Source: Ailurus styani (taxonomy: Eukaryota > Chordata > Mammalia > Carnivora > Ailuridae). Taken from it: 64,000 bases of DNA. Shown here one piece after another: positions 24,619 to 35,815 of this stretch. Under the pieces are notes generated by a model. The model was not told the DNA's origin, did not search any database, and saw only the letters and a program-made list of their open reading frames with translations. The DNA lies in the NCBI GenBank assembly GCA_002007465.1, contig LNAC01000038.1:4385900-4449899 (forward strand), read 5' to 3'. The position numbers and the translations under genes are program-made. Within the stretch, counting starts at the first letter, position 1. Every line of letters starts with the position of its first letter.

Positions 24619-25714
24619 AATAATTCAGATTGTTTTGTGTTTGTTTTTTCATTCCCCAATTTGACTGACAAAAGAGTATGTTGTTTATAATTCTTAAATC
24701 TCGTAGGATTACTAGATATTTATATCAGTCTAATTCAAATGTTGTTAGTGTAATCTAAATTCATTATATTAATTACAATTAAAATATTTTAAAAATCTAG
24801 ATGCATGTCCATATAAATGGTTCAATATCTTATCAGCACTAATGACTAACCTGCCTTTCATTCAAATATTAAATAGATAATTTTATCATATGCTGGAATC
24901 AATACTGTACATTTCATGACTTAAAAGTAAACAAAACAACTATAATAATTTTTAAAGTTCTATTTTGTGAAACAAGGCACACATTTCCCACTTAATTAAC
25001 ATTTTCTTTCTTATAGTACATTAGGCACACAATACTTAAAAGCAGATTAAAACTCTTGATTATTAAAACTTGGAGCTTTAAATTGTTAATGCAAATTAGT
25101 TTATTAATTTCATTTTACTTCATTTTTGTCATATGTGCAATTTTTGTTTTGTGTTCCTGATCATTGTGCATGATCTTATTCCCTCTTGCCATAGTTAATA
25201 ACAAGCAAATTATTTTAAATGCCTTTTATGAATTCTATGGAAGAAATTCCTTACTATAAATAATAAAAACCTCTGTCTTTTGCCTAGAAAACTGGAAAAG
25301 AGTAGAAAAAATAAAATAAAAATAATTTCGTAATTTCTAAAATTTATTTATAAAATCATTACAATTATAAATAACCTGTACAGTTTTTGAAGTCTGTCAC
25401 TGATGAAAGCAGTGTTTTTGAGGACTGCTGTATTACTCACACATAACAGTGTCAGGTACAAAGGAGTCCTCAATTTGTTGAATGTATATATGAAATAAAG
25501 GTTGACTCACAGAGAGTAATACTATAAAACACATGTAATAACTCTTAATAGGTGAATATATGTATCTTTTTGGCTAGAACAGTTTCAGTTTTCATTTGAC
25601 CCAGGATAATTATGAATACCATCATCTGTCTTTCTCAAGGTGTCTCAGTATGGATGCCAATTAGATAATCTATCTCCCTTCTATATTTATAAGCCAATCT
25701 GTGTTGTATTTATT
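24619..25714. other. unassigned, very AT-rich stretch
   Basis: No repeat recognised. Rich in TTAATTA-like and ATTAAT cores (for example CCCACTTAATTAACATTTTC near 24987), a composition often seen in conserved non-coding DNA but not diagnostic. Confidence 0.4.
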
Positions 25715-25912
25715 TATTTTTTATGTTTATCAACTCAATTAATTCTTAACAGATCCTTTAGTAGTAGTGACTATTGGTATCACTGGCTGAGAGATAAGAA
25801 AGTTGAGTTAGAAAAGTCAACTCATTTATACTTTTGGAACATGGAGGACCTAGGATTCGAATTCAGGCTGTATAACACCAGAGTCCTTGGTCATAAATCA
25901 CTACACGATGAT
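25715..25912 (+). mobile_element. MIR SINE, plus
   Basis: TTAATTCTTAACAGATCCTT, GAGAGATAAGAAAGTTGAGT and the strong 3' match GGATTCGAATTCAGGCTGTA then ACACCAGAGTCCTTGGTCAT. Confidence 0.82.
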
Positions 25913-26228
25913 GATCAAAGTATATTACGGATATTTTCCAGGGTACTGATTTGTAATGCCAATCCAGTCAAAAGAAATTTTTAATTATTTTAGAAGTAGG
26001 AGTAGACTAACCACATGAAAATGAAGAAGATACAGACCTATAATTCTACCTACTGCCCTCTGTATTTTTTCTCTGGTCTCCAGTCTGGTATCTTGAGCCA
26101 GTGTCAGCTGGTGAAATCTACTTGTGTGCTTTATGTTCTTGGCTTAACAGGACAAAGATCATTCACCTTTAGCTCTTGACTATGTACTCTGCCTTAAAGG
26201 AGCATAACATTCCCGTTGGGGACAGACT

Positions 26229-26441
26229 GTCATTTTTTTCTTTAATAAGATTATTTATTTATTTATTTGACAGAGAGAGAGAGAGAGATTACAATCAGGC
26301 AGAGAGGCAGGCAGAGAGAGAGGAGGAAGCAGGCTCCCCGCTGAGCGGGCAGCCCGATGTGGGCCTCGATCCCAGGACCCTGAGATCACGACCTGAGCCG
26401 AAGGTAGAGGCTTTAACCCACTGAGCTACCTAGGCGCCCCC
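26229..26441 (-). mobile_element. young Can-SINE with 11-bp TSD, minus
   Basis: AAGATTATTTATTTATTTAT tail, an AGAGAGAGAGAGAG run, GGCAGAGAGGCAGGCAGAGA, AGCCCGATGTGGGCCTCGAT and the head CTGAGCTACCTAGGCGCCCC. Flanked by GGGGACAGACT at 26218-26228 and 26442-26452. Confidence 0.96.
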
Positions 26442-26526
26442 GGGGACAGACTTTCTCCAGTTTATACATGATCAAGATAATCCATCCAGAAGGATTTCAG
26501 ACTTACTTTGTTTTCCTTCTTTCTCT

Positions 26527-27080
26527 ATTATTTTAGTTTTCTATTGCAGTATAACAGATTGCCACAGATGCAGTGGCTTAAAATAACACAGGTTTATTGT
26601 CCTCTGTTTTCTGTGGGTCAAGAGCCTGGGCCAAGCCTCGCTGGGTGCTTTGTATGCTTGGGGTCTCACAGGTCTTCCATCAAGGTTTCAACTGAAATTC
26701 ATTCATATGTAGAGGCTCAACTTGGGAAGAATCTACTTCAAGCTTATCTAAGTTGCAGGCAGAACTCATTTTGGGGGGCCTATGAATGAAGTTCTCAGCT
26801 TCTTGCTAGTTTTTGGCTGGAATCTACCCTCAGATGTTAGGAGTGACATTCCTAGAGATTGCATGCAGTTCCTTGCCACATAGGATTTGCCAACATAGCC
26901 ACTTAATTTACCTGTATGTATGGTAACACCATCATAAGAATGACATCTCACCATCTTTGCCATATTCCCCTGATTAAAAAAAAAATCACAAATTGCACCC
27001 ACACTCAGTGGAAGTGCATGATACCAGTTAGAGACTCTGCAGAGTTGGGGAATGTGGGGGTCACCTTAAAAATTGTCACA
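26527..27080 (-). mobile_element. MaLR (MLT1-class) LTR, minus
   Basis: TTAGTTTTCTATTGCAGTAT, GCAGTGGCTTAAAATAACAC, GTAGAGGCTCAACTTGGGAA, CAGTTCCTTGCCACATAGGA, GAATGACATCTCACCATCTT and CCCACACTCAGTGGAAGTGC follow the reverse complement of the same LTR class as 11202-11765. Old and indel-rich. Confidence 0.8.
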
Positions 27081-28027
27081 TGTTCTGTCTCTTCTTATGA
27101 GTTTTCAACTTAATAACACTAAAAAAAAGAATTTTCCATATTTGGCTTGAGGAAGTCTTTTTCCTTTTTATGCAAACTGCTCCCTTACTGTGACTTGTAA
27201 GACATCTCACTAACCCAGTTATCCAGGTCTTCAGTATTGATAGAAAATTCATGTCCTTTTTACTCTCTCAATCCTAAATATCAGGCCTGTGATCTGCATA
27301 TGTATTCAAAAATTCCACTTTACCAAGGGATAGACATTGATTCTATCATTTTCCTTGGTATCTCATGGTAATACAGCATAGTAACTGTTTATGTGTTATT
27401 TTTTCTTCTTTGTAATTCTAGCAAAACAATACTTTAGGAAATTTTTGTAGAAGCACTTTTACATTGACTTCCTTTTGTTAAGCATGATAATTGGATCTCA
27501 GTGATTTTGTTTATATATGCAAACCTCTTGTACAATACATTTGAAATATTAAAAAAATAACAACCATAATCTTGTCATATACTTTATGAAATTCTAAACA
27601 TTTGTGGGTATATGGCCTAGGCATGGCTCATACTATAGTTTGCATTGGTTGAGTGATGAATATTTAATTAAACGAATGATACATTTCCTGTCCAACTTGA
27701 AAAGCAGAATGATTCTGCTATATTTAAATAATGAAATTAGTCTAATCAAGAATAAATAATGAAAGTATTGTTAAAAATTTGCTAATAATATCAGGTGATC
27801 GGTCTTTTCTATATGTCATGCCTATTTAGTAATCTCAAATATACTGAAAAACCAGAAGAAAATTCTAAATAGAGTACTCTTTGTTGAATCAAATTTCTCA
27901 CATTCTGCAAAAATATTTGAAATTTTAATGTAAAATGGGGATTGATTTCAGGTATTCAAGTACAAGCATTTGATATTCACTATCACATTAACATGTATGA
28001 ATATCTACATAGAAAGAGAAAGAAGTT
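27081..28027. other. unassigned AT-rich stretch
   Basis: No recognised repeat or exon. Confidence 0.4.
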
Positions 28028-28332
28028 TAGACTTTACCTCAATCTGATGTTAGCGTAACCATTGCTACTCTGGGTGACAAAACATCCATCATGGGGGACA
28101 GCAAAGCCAATGACGAGAGATCTGTATGCTGTCTGGAGCCAAACTTTACTCAGGATGGCTGCTTTGGCTGGCACTAACACCATAACTTTGTGGATAACAA
28201 TGAGTTCTATTTCCAAACCAGCTGTCACAAAGCTACTAAATACTTTGTACCATCATATCTGAACGAGGACTTCTGTATGTTCAACTTTTGTTATCCTTAT
28301 TCTCATTTTTCACTAACTTTTGTATATCTTCA
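28028..28332 (+). other. protein-like island, possible pseudogene or chance
   Basis: A less AT-rich patch. The + frame opening after the TAG at 28027 reads about 100 codons with a single internal stop (TAA at 28170-28172) before ending at a TAA near 28335. The residues are balanced, with Asp, Glu, Gly, Cys, His and Trp (for example GDSKANDERSVCCLEPNF, then HHNFVDNNEFYFQTSCHK), unlike the I/K/F/L-rich translations of the surrounding DNA. Two other frames here (28062-28262 + and 28034-28228 -) are also open. I do not recognise the protein, see no ATG context, splice sites or poly(A), and cannot exclude chance. Confidence 0.25.
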
Positions 28333-28519
28333 TTAAAAAGAAAAGATGACAAGAATATCTCTGTTTGCTCACAACAGCCCCTTATTCCAAATAGAAAAAG
28401 CAAGCATCAACACATTTTTATTAGAGTCACTAAATTTGATTCCTCAAATTTTACTATTTTCATCACAGACTTTTTCAATTTCATAACTGGCTGATATGGG
28501 AATATTATTGTTCTCTCTA
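28333..28519. other. unassigned stretch
   Basis: Nothing recognised. Confidence 0.4.
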
Positions 28520-28870
28520 AACTGTTCAACCATTGTCAAAAAAAATCTGAGGAAATGACATTTAATCTGAGACCTAAAAGTGAATGAAGTTTTCTGGGGA
28601 TGGAGAGGTGGTCCAGAAGTTCATTTCACGTAGAGAGGAGAGTACACGTGATTATCCTGAGGCAGGGATGGAATTGCCCCATTTGAACGACTGAATTAAG
28701 GCCAGGAAGCTGGAGTAATAAACAAGGAGATTGAAGTCAGCAACTTACAGCCAGAGAAGAGGGTCCTGATATTTTTTGTTAGGATTTTGAATCTATTCTA
28801 AGAGACTGGGAGGTCAACCTGATATTGCATTAAAATTTCAAACATTTCTGCAGGATGTAAAGAAATTTGA
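28520..28870 (+). mobile_element. possible ancient interspersed repeat
   Basis: GACATTTAATCTGAGACCTA, CCTGAGGCAGGGATGGAATT, AAGGCCAGGAAGCTGGAGTA and TAGGATTTTGAATCTATTCT match, in order, the gist of a widespread ancient mammalian repeat. Diverged; family not assigned. Confidence 0.4.
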
Positions 28871-29520
28871 TTTCACGAACAGAAGAGTACTCTATTCAGA
28901 ATTATTTTTCTAGCCTTTCAATATATTTGAGTTTACCAAAAAGGCAGTGATACATAGAAAAGACCAAAGTTAAAGCCAGTTAGAGACAAGAAAAAATTTA
29001 CATTGATAACATATATTGGGAGTGATGATCACTTAAGGAGGCTAGAACAAGTAATGCAGACAAGAAATTGTAGATGCTTAGGAAAGTGAATAGGAATAGC
29101 CAGAGAGAAATGAATCAATATATTTATATCAAGGCAGAAAAGAAAAGAAAACATTTAGTGGATTTCTCTTGGATAAGGAAAGATGAGCCCAGGAGAGGAA
29201 ATGGGAGGTAATTCCTGTTTATAGTATGTACACATGGTTGAGATTCCAGGCTAAGGAATAGTGGAGATAAGGATTGAATGTCATGATTTTAATTGTAAGT
29301 AGGTGAACTTATAGGTAAAAAGCCTATGATACTCCATGGCAAAATTATTAGAGAAACTTTTTACAACCTGGCATAATTATAGATACAGGTTCTAAGATAA
29401 TGACTTTATTATTTGTAAATTTTTTGACATCTGTTCCTTGCTGCCCATTCTTGTTATTTTAGCTTTTCTCCAAACTACTGTGTACTCTCCCTTATAGATT
29501 GTAAAGATACAATGTGTGTG
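28871..29520. other. unassigned stretch
   Basis: Nothing recognised. Confidence 0.4.
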
Positions 29521-29595
29521 CATTTGTACACCAGCCTCAGGAAAGGAAGGTTTAGATTGCATTTGTACACCAACCTCAAGAAGGGAAGGTTTAGA
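29521..29595 (+). repeat. 36-bp tandem duplication (period 39)
   Basis: Copies at 29521-29556 and 29560-29595 begin CATTTGTACACCA and end GGAAGGTTTAGA, differing at a few internal positions (GCCTCAGGAAA versus ACCTCAAGAAG). A modest-age local duplication. Confidence 0.93.
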
Positions 29596-31069
29596 CTTTC
29601 TTATATCTAATACTCAAAATTGTCAGGTAAAAAAATAAGCAAATTAAAATCACCCTATCTCCAATAAAGAATGATTGCCATTAGAGAGTGGTGTAAAACC
29701 ATCAACCTTTCTAATGTCTTGAACTGTTTCTATATGAAAGTCCTTAAAGCACACTATTCTGATCTCATTTTAGACTGTCCCTCTGGTACAAAACTGTCCA
29801 GAATATATATGTATTCTATTAGAACTTCTTGCTGAAATTATTACATTTGACTTTTGAGAAATAGCTTTGATTAAAAAATTTGTTGTCCAATTATGTCAAA
29901 TATTTAGTAAAAAGGCTTTGTAAGAAAGTTGGATCTTAACTCTCTCATCAAAGAAAGCTGGAATTTTCTAATGCTATTGTTCATTAAATTGAAAGTTACC
30001 TTAAAACGAAATTATTTTAAAGGTGATATGATAATACCACATTACAATTTGGTAATTATGTCTGTCTAATTCTTCATTCTAGAGTTTGGTCAAATAAAAT
30101 TCTATTAATCCATCCCCATAGCTACCGTTTTATTTTCCCTCCTTCTAATAATATTGAAAATAGTTATAACATCCTCATTGTTCTTTTATGACTCTGTATA
30201 TACTCATTCAAATACCTTCCTTATATTTATATAGTTATGATCCTGAAATGGTGATCTGATTTTGTATTTTCATGCTTGAATTGTACATAGCCTGAGGATA
30301 AAGTTAAAAATGCTTAGCTCGCCAGAAAATCCTTCTATATGCTCCATTAAATTTCAGTAGCTTTTTCTCTGTGTATTCTCTTATCCTAGGTATATCCTTT
30401 GGGGTGACCATATTCTGGATTGCTCAGGATGGCCCAGTCTGTGCCTGTTTTTCCAGCTTCCTGTCTGGGTTAACATTTTCTCAAATGTATTCCTTTTTTT
30501 AATGAAGTATTATTTTGATATTTATATTAAAATAGCCTGGATGGGTTTTAAAAACATTTAAATTTTATTTTCAGTTTCTTCCAGGTGTTCGGTTAGTAGT
30601 GACTAAAATGTGTGTTCAGTAAACAGATTATTGCTGGAAAATGACTAGTGACAAAATTTCTCTTTTCTGGACCTACTCTAAAAGCAGTGTAACACTTTTC
30701 TTTCAAGGTCAGTATGTAGAGCATGAGACTAAAGCAAAACTCAATTACAGATGGTTAAGGACATCGTCTACCTTGCAGTAAGGGAGGATCTATTTTGTTT
30801 TGGGTCTCTCGATATACCAGCCTGCATTGCTGTGGTCCTTGACACATCTGATGAGATCCAAGGAACCATTAGGATGCTAGATGGCCAGGGCAGTCAAAAA
30901 CTTAAGGAATTATAAATTAGGTATAAAACTAGAAATGGGTAGAAAGCAGTGCCTTCTTTCCTTATCAAAAGTAATCTCATTGGATAGTAAATTATATGAT
31001 TAATGGAGCAGGTATCACTTTCTAAAAGTAGATATTTCTTAATCCCTTTGAATCTAAGCAGTTCATGAT
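29596..31069. other. unassigned stretch
   Basis: No element assigned. Around 30400-30480 GGTGACCATATTCTGGATTG hints at an old DNA-transposon or LINE fragment, too short to call. Confidence 0.35.
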
Positions 31070-31402
31070 ACCACATCAACCCAAAGTTTCTACTTCCTGG
31101 TTCTTGGAGTGCTCACTCTCAGAACCCAGCATCCAGTGGTGGGAGAAGGCCAAGCTACACAGAGAGGCTGCACATTTGTGTGCTCCAGCGAATCAACCCA
31201 ACAACCACTTGGTCATTTGGTCTTCCAGCCCAGCTGGTCCTTCAGATGACTCAGCCCCATCAACAGCTGATGACAATTGCATGAGAGAACTACTTACTTG
31301 AACCAAGTCTGACAAATAAGCGAACAACAACAACAACAATATTGTTTTTAACCACTAAGCTTGGGAGAAGTTTGTTTTGCAGCAACGAATAACCAGACTA
31401 GG
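31070..31402 (+). mobile_element. MaLR (MLT1-class) LTR, 3' part, plus
   Basis: GGTCTTCCAGCCCAGCTGGT, CTTCAGATGACTCAGCCCCA, ACAGCTGATGACAATTGCAT, then ATTGTTTTTAACCACTAAGC and GCAGCAACGAATAACCAGAC. This is the usual 3' end of an MLT1-class LTR. A CAA microsatellite (31323-31340) sits where the polyadenylation A-rich part lies. The open frame 31065-31301 is LTR sequence. Confidence 0.75.
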
Positions 31403-31945
31403 TACTCTTTCCACAATGGTCCTACATTTTACACAATTTTTTTAACAAGCTCTTTCATCCACTGGACTATGGGTTCTGTGAAAATAATCTGTGTTCACTT
31501 TGTTCATTATTTGACCCCTCCCCCAAACCTTTTCCACTTCTTGGCTCAGAGCGAGTACGTAACAAAGACTTGTTGAATAAGTGAGTGGAGAAATTATATG
31601 AAAACACATGCAATTCCAAGTTTGTTTTTTTCAAATATTTCTAACCTTTAGCTCAATGCATACTAGTAGTATACTTTTAAATCTCTTTAAACACATTATA
31701 CAGTTTCAAACTTGTGTCCCAGCCATGATAACTGCCATTGCCCAGAATGTCTTTCCTTTTCTGAAAGTCTGGTGAATTCATCACCCTTTAGAAACGATAG
31801 TGTAAAGATCCCTGAGCAGTCAGAGTAGCATCCTTCTTTATAAGTAGACTGCTGTGTGGTATACATCACTCCACTGTTTGACTCATCACATTTTATTTTA
31901 AGTGTTTATATCATTATCTCACATTTAAAATGTAAAAAGACTGAG
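31403..31945. other. unassigned stretch
   Basis: No recognised repeat or exon. Confidence 0.4.
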
Positions 31946-32047
31946 ATTTTTTTTTTTAAGTAATCTCTTCAGCCAACATGGGGCTTGAACTCACAACCCT
32001 GAGATCAAGAGTTGCATGTTCTACTGACTGAGCCAGCCAGGGGCCCC
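31946..32047 (-). mobile_element. short tRNA-derived carnivore SINE, minus
   Basis: T-run and AAGTAATCTCTTCAGCCAAC, then GGGGCTTGAACTCACAACCC, GAGATCAAGAGTTGCATGTT and GACTGAGCCAGCCAGGGGCC. It has the A- and B-box-like parts of the tRNA-related head but lacks the CT-rich body, a short variant common in Carnivora. Confidence 0.88.
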
Positions 32048-33039
32048 AGATGTTGTATTTTTAATAAGTGAAAGTTTAATGAATGAATGAAAAAAATACA
32101 TAAACTATACAAAGATCAGTATCTTAAATATGTCAGAGATAGTCATGCTAGTTTATCAGACTGTTGAGGCCTAGAAGAATGGTCCGTGAGAAAGACTGGC
32201 AATTTTTGAGTCTGTTGAAATGTACTATAATATTTATGTTGTTAAATATTTTAAGCTCCATTTGGCCTCACATTTTCACATGAAATGAAGAAACAGAAAA
32301 GAAAATTACTCCATTCCTGTACATTTAATTTATATTTAAGGGCTATGAAGGAGAAAATAATTTAAATGAGATATATATATATTTTAAAATTTTTGGTTGC
32401 TTACAATTTAATTCTAAATTATAAACAGAATAAAAACTAATAAGCACTATCCATATACAAAAAAGTAATAAGTTGTCTAGCTGCATAAGATTCTGTTGCC
32501 ACTTCATTCTGGAAACATACATTTAGAAGTTTTTCTGAGATTTTAATATTTTTTACTGTAAAATCATCAATAAGCTTAAAACTGAACTATTATAAACAAA
32601 AATTTTAAGCTTTTCTGGATTCTTTTCCTTTGTGTTTTGATTTATTTTACTAATTTATTTAATATGGCTGTAAAACTTTTTTTTAAGAAGTAGTGAGACT
32701 TTATTCTTATACTGTAATAATCTATCTTCTGGTTTAGATTTTAGTTTCCTGGTGTGAATAAGTTAAAAATTTGATGCAATTTCTGCATATAATTATGAAG
32801 TGTTTTATATATTAGCTTCATAAAAATTATTACCATTTTAAATTTCACTTACCACGCATTGAGTTCTTCATACTGTTCTCCTGGAATAGACCTGAATTGT
32901 ATAGTAAACAATCCTTTTAGAATTTTGGGATTGCAGTGAGTGTATACAGAAGTTTTCATGGGACTAGATTTGTAAGTTTACATTTAAAACGACATTGTTT
33001 TTCACGTATTCTGCCAAGAATATATTTTCTCTTAAACCT
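32048..33039. other. unassigned AT-rich stretch
   Basis: No recognised repeat; short TATATATATA near 32372. Confidence 0.4.
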
Positions 33040-33258
33040 ACATACGAATGAAATCATATGTATTTTTCTTTCTCTGACTGGCCTATTTCACTTAGCGTAA
33101 TACCCTCTAGCTCCATCCACATCATTGCAAATGTCAAGATTTCATTTTTTTGGAAGGCTGAGTAATATTCTATCATATATATGTATATATGTGTATATAT
33201 ATATCTTCTTTACATTCATCAGTAGATGTATATTTTGGTTCTTTCCATAATGTGGACC
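33040..33258 (-). mobile_element. L1 LINE 3' region fragment, minus
   Basis: GGCCTATTTCACTTAGCGTA, CCCTCTAGCTCCATCCACAT, AAGGCTGAGTAATATTCTAT, a TATATG microsatellite and ATCTTCTTTACATTCATCAG are the reverse complement of carnivore L1 sequence around the ORF2/3'-UTR boundary. Confidence 0.9.
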
Positions 33259-34079
33259 ACACACAGTGAATTTTTCAGTACACAATTCTGCTGATAGAGA
33301 CATCAAAGAACTGGTTAAAAATATTACATAAAGGGAATTATTCTTTCTGGGAGGAATGGTTGTTAAAATATAATGTCCTAAAGTTTTTGGTCTCAATTTC
33401 TTATATGCATATATATAGTGTCCAAGTACTAGATATTTTTTTACCAATAAGATAACCCCTATTAAAAAACAAAATTGCAGCTTAACTTTGGATAATAGGC
33501 ATAGATGAACTCTGAGCAGAATCTTCAGGGACATCTGCCTCTGTCTATTTTGATACATTTTAGTAGCAAAGTAGTTTAGAAACATTGTAAATGGGTGTGC
33601 TGCATTGTAGGAAATTATAGCCCTTTCACTGGCCAGAAAGTCCCAGAATACTGAAGAAAAATGGAAACACCTATCACGAACTATTAATGATAAAGGCAAC
33701 TGAATTATGAACAAAAAATTTAGGGAACATATGTTCCAAATAAAAACATACATACACTAAAATAAAACACATAACATCCTGGAAGTATATTATTTGGATA
33801 TTCTCCTATGTTTTAGGATAACATCCTGCAGTTCATACAAAGGAGAACGTGTATAAATTACTATCTCCTTTGAAGATATTTAGTTGGAAATACACAAAAT
33901 AAAATTAAGAAAAAAATTCCTGAAATCTCAAAATAGTTTCTTTAATCTAGCATTTTTTTACAACCTTAGGGGAATTGTGTCACTAGGCAAACGCCAGCAT
34001 TTTTAAATCAATTCAGAATATCCAATGAAATAGAATTTGCTTTTATCAAAACAAAAAACTAAACTTTACTATCTTATAG
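33259..34079. other. unassigned stretch covered by the longest open frame in the window
   Basis: A 203-codon minus-strand frame (33142-33753) begins in this stretch and runs left into the L1 fragment. Its translation shows no domain, signal peptide logic or family similarity I recognise and ends in the TATATA repeat (IYIYTYIHIY), so I do not call a gene. Confidence 0.45.
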
Positions 34080-34340
34080 TTTTTGAGTTCAGAAGTACAG
34101 AATCCATCTCCATAGGCTAAAATCAAGGTGTTGTCAAGGCTTGGATATTTTTGGAGGCTCTAGGGGAGAATTTGTTTTCCGGTCATTCCTGGATTCTACA
34201 AGCGACCTGCACTCTTGGGCCAATAGCCCTACGTCGGTGCAGTCTCTGCTTGCTTCCTCACATCTCCCCTTCTCTCTCTGCTTCTGTCATCACATCACCT
34301 GCTCTGCCAAGGTCCATCTGAATGATTGAATATGCTGACA
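34080..34340 (-). mobile_element. MLT1-class MaLR LTR fragment, minus
   Basis: CTAAAATCAAGGTGTTGTCA, GGAGGCTCTAGGGGAGAATT and TTCTGTCATCACATCACCTG correspond to the reverse complement of the middle of an MLT1-class LTR. Confidence 0.8.
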
Positions 34341-34984
34341 TTCTGATACTTCCGGGACACTGACAAAAGCTTGGCTTTCTCTCAAGAGCACACTTTATTG
34401 ACAAGAAATCTTTTCATTTTCGTGTCTTTGCAATCTGGATAGGCTTAAAATTCCCCAAATCAGTAAGCTCTGAGTTTTCTGTGTGTTTGTTTTTTTGTTT
34501 ACAAGCTCTTCCCTCAATTTGTCTCTTTCCTCTGGAGTTTTACTATAAGCGGTAAGGAGAAACCAGACCATATCTTCAACACATCACTGGGAAATCTTCC
34601 CAATTAAACACTAAGCTCATTGCTTAAATGATCTGCACACATCTGTATGATGTAGTTCAACTAAATATTCTGCCACCGTGTAAAAAGGATCACCTTTTCT
34701 CCAGTTTACAATAATGTGTTCCTCACTCCCAAAAGTCTTTTTTATGATGATGTAAATATTCTCTAAGATAAAATAGGTTTTGCCTACCTTGTTCTTCACT
34801 TCCCTCTGAGGCTTCAGCCACATTTAATGTCCCTGTCCCTACTAAGAGCATGATCAAGTAAATTTAGGTTTTGGGTTGTTTTTTTTTTTTTTCTACCATG
34901 GTCATCAAAATTCTTCAATCCTCTATCAACATCTACATTTTGAAGCCACATCTATATTTTCAAGTATTTATTATAGTAGTGCAC
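34341..34984. other. unassigned stretch with one protein-like short frame
   Basis: A 68-codon minus frame (34617-34823) reads FGSEEHIIVNWRKGDPFYTV, with mixed charged and aromatic residues. A stop codon directly precedes its ATG and two stops follow it. I do not recognise the product. A T run lies near 34879. Confidence 0.3.
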
Positions 34985-35650
34985 CTCTTCAGGTATCACA
35001 ATCTGTATCAGTTGGTGCTCAACCAGAGAAACAGAACCAGTTAGAGACATGTACTGACAGATTTACTTCAGAAAACTGACCACTTTCTGTGTAGGTCAAA
35101 TAGTTAAATGGGGATGTGGTGGTTTTATCACTACTGAATCTTTCAAGTTCTTGATGGTAGTACTATCCTCTTCAATCCTGCCAGAGGTTCCGTATTGCTT
35201 TTGATTTACTATTTTGTAGGGAGAGGATGTTTCTAGTGGTTCACACTTGCTCTTTCCCACCATAAAAGCCCTCGAGTCAGAGGTCAGGATATTCTTTCAG
35301 TTGCTGTGTGTGTTATTCCAGTTATATATTTTAAAATGGAGGGAATACCACAGTATAGATTCAGGGACCCCCTGCTCCCATTCTGGAATGGCCCGGACCT
35401 TAAATTCTATTGATCACTTAACCTCCATAAACGGCTTCTTTGATTGGGGAGCCACAGTGGGTTCTGAGATGTCTTGGAGTTAGTGCCAATATTCAGGAAT
35501 CCCCAAATAGTTTGATTTGCCAATGTAAATTACCCTGAAAAATTGTCTTATGTCTATTTAGAAAACACTGGGAGAAATATCTGCAGTATCAATATTTATC
35601 ACTGCTGCAAATTTTTGTTTGTTTTTGGTTTTCTTACGTAGACCAGTCTC
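34985..35650 (-). mobile_element. ERVL remnant: LTR end plus pro/RT part, minus
   Basis: CAACCAGAGAAACAGAACCA (34985-35085) resembles the 3' terminus of an MLT2-type LTR. From 35090 the sequence follows the reverse complement of ERVL pol from the RT start back into protease: AATGGGGATGTGGTGGT, TTTCAAGTTCTTGATGGTAG, GCTCTTTCCCACCATAAAAG, CTCCATAAACGGCTTCTTTG and GTCTTGGAGTTAGTGCCAAT. Frames are broken by stops and indels. The rest of pol between LTR and RT is missing. Confidence 0.72.
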
Positions 35651-35679
35651 CCCTTCATTCAAGGGATTGTAAATCCTGT

Positions 35680-35815
35680 CATCCTTGCAGATAATACTCT
35701 CCCCTGAGAAGCAGCTTTTGGCTTGTCACTGGGCCTCAGTAGAAATTAAACACTTAACTATTGGCCACTCAGTTACCATGCATCCTGACTTGCCCAGTTG
35801 GTATAAAAATCACAA
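35680..35815 (+). mobile_element. ERVL pol remnant (RNase H part), plus, inverted relative to 34985-35650
   Basis: CCTGAGAAGCAGCTTTTGGC, TGTCACTGGGCCTCAGTAGA and ACTATTGGCCACTCAGTTAC are ERVL RNase H-region sequence in the + direction. The + frame stays open here (LLACHWASVEIKHLT) by chance or short age of decay; no complete domain remains. Confidence 0.72.
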
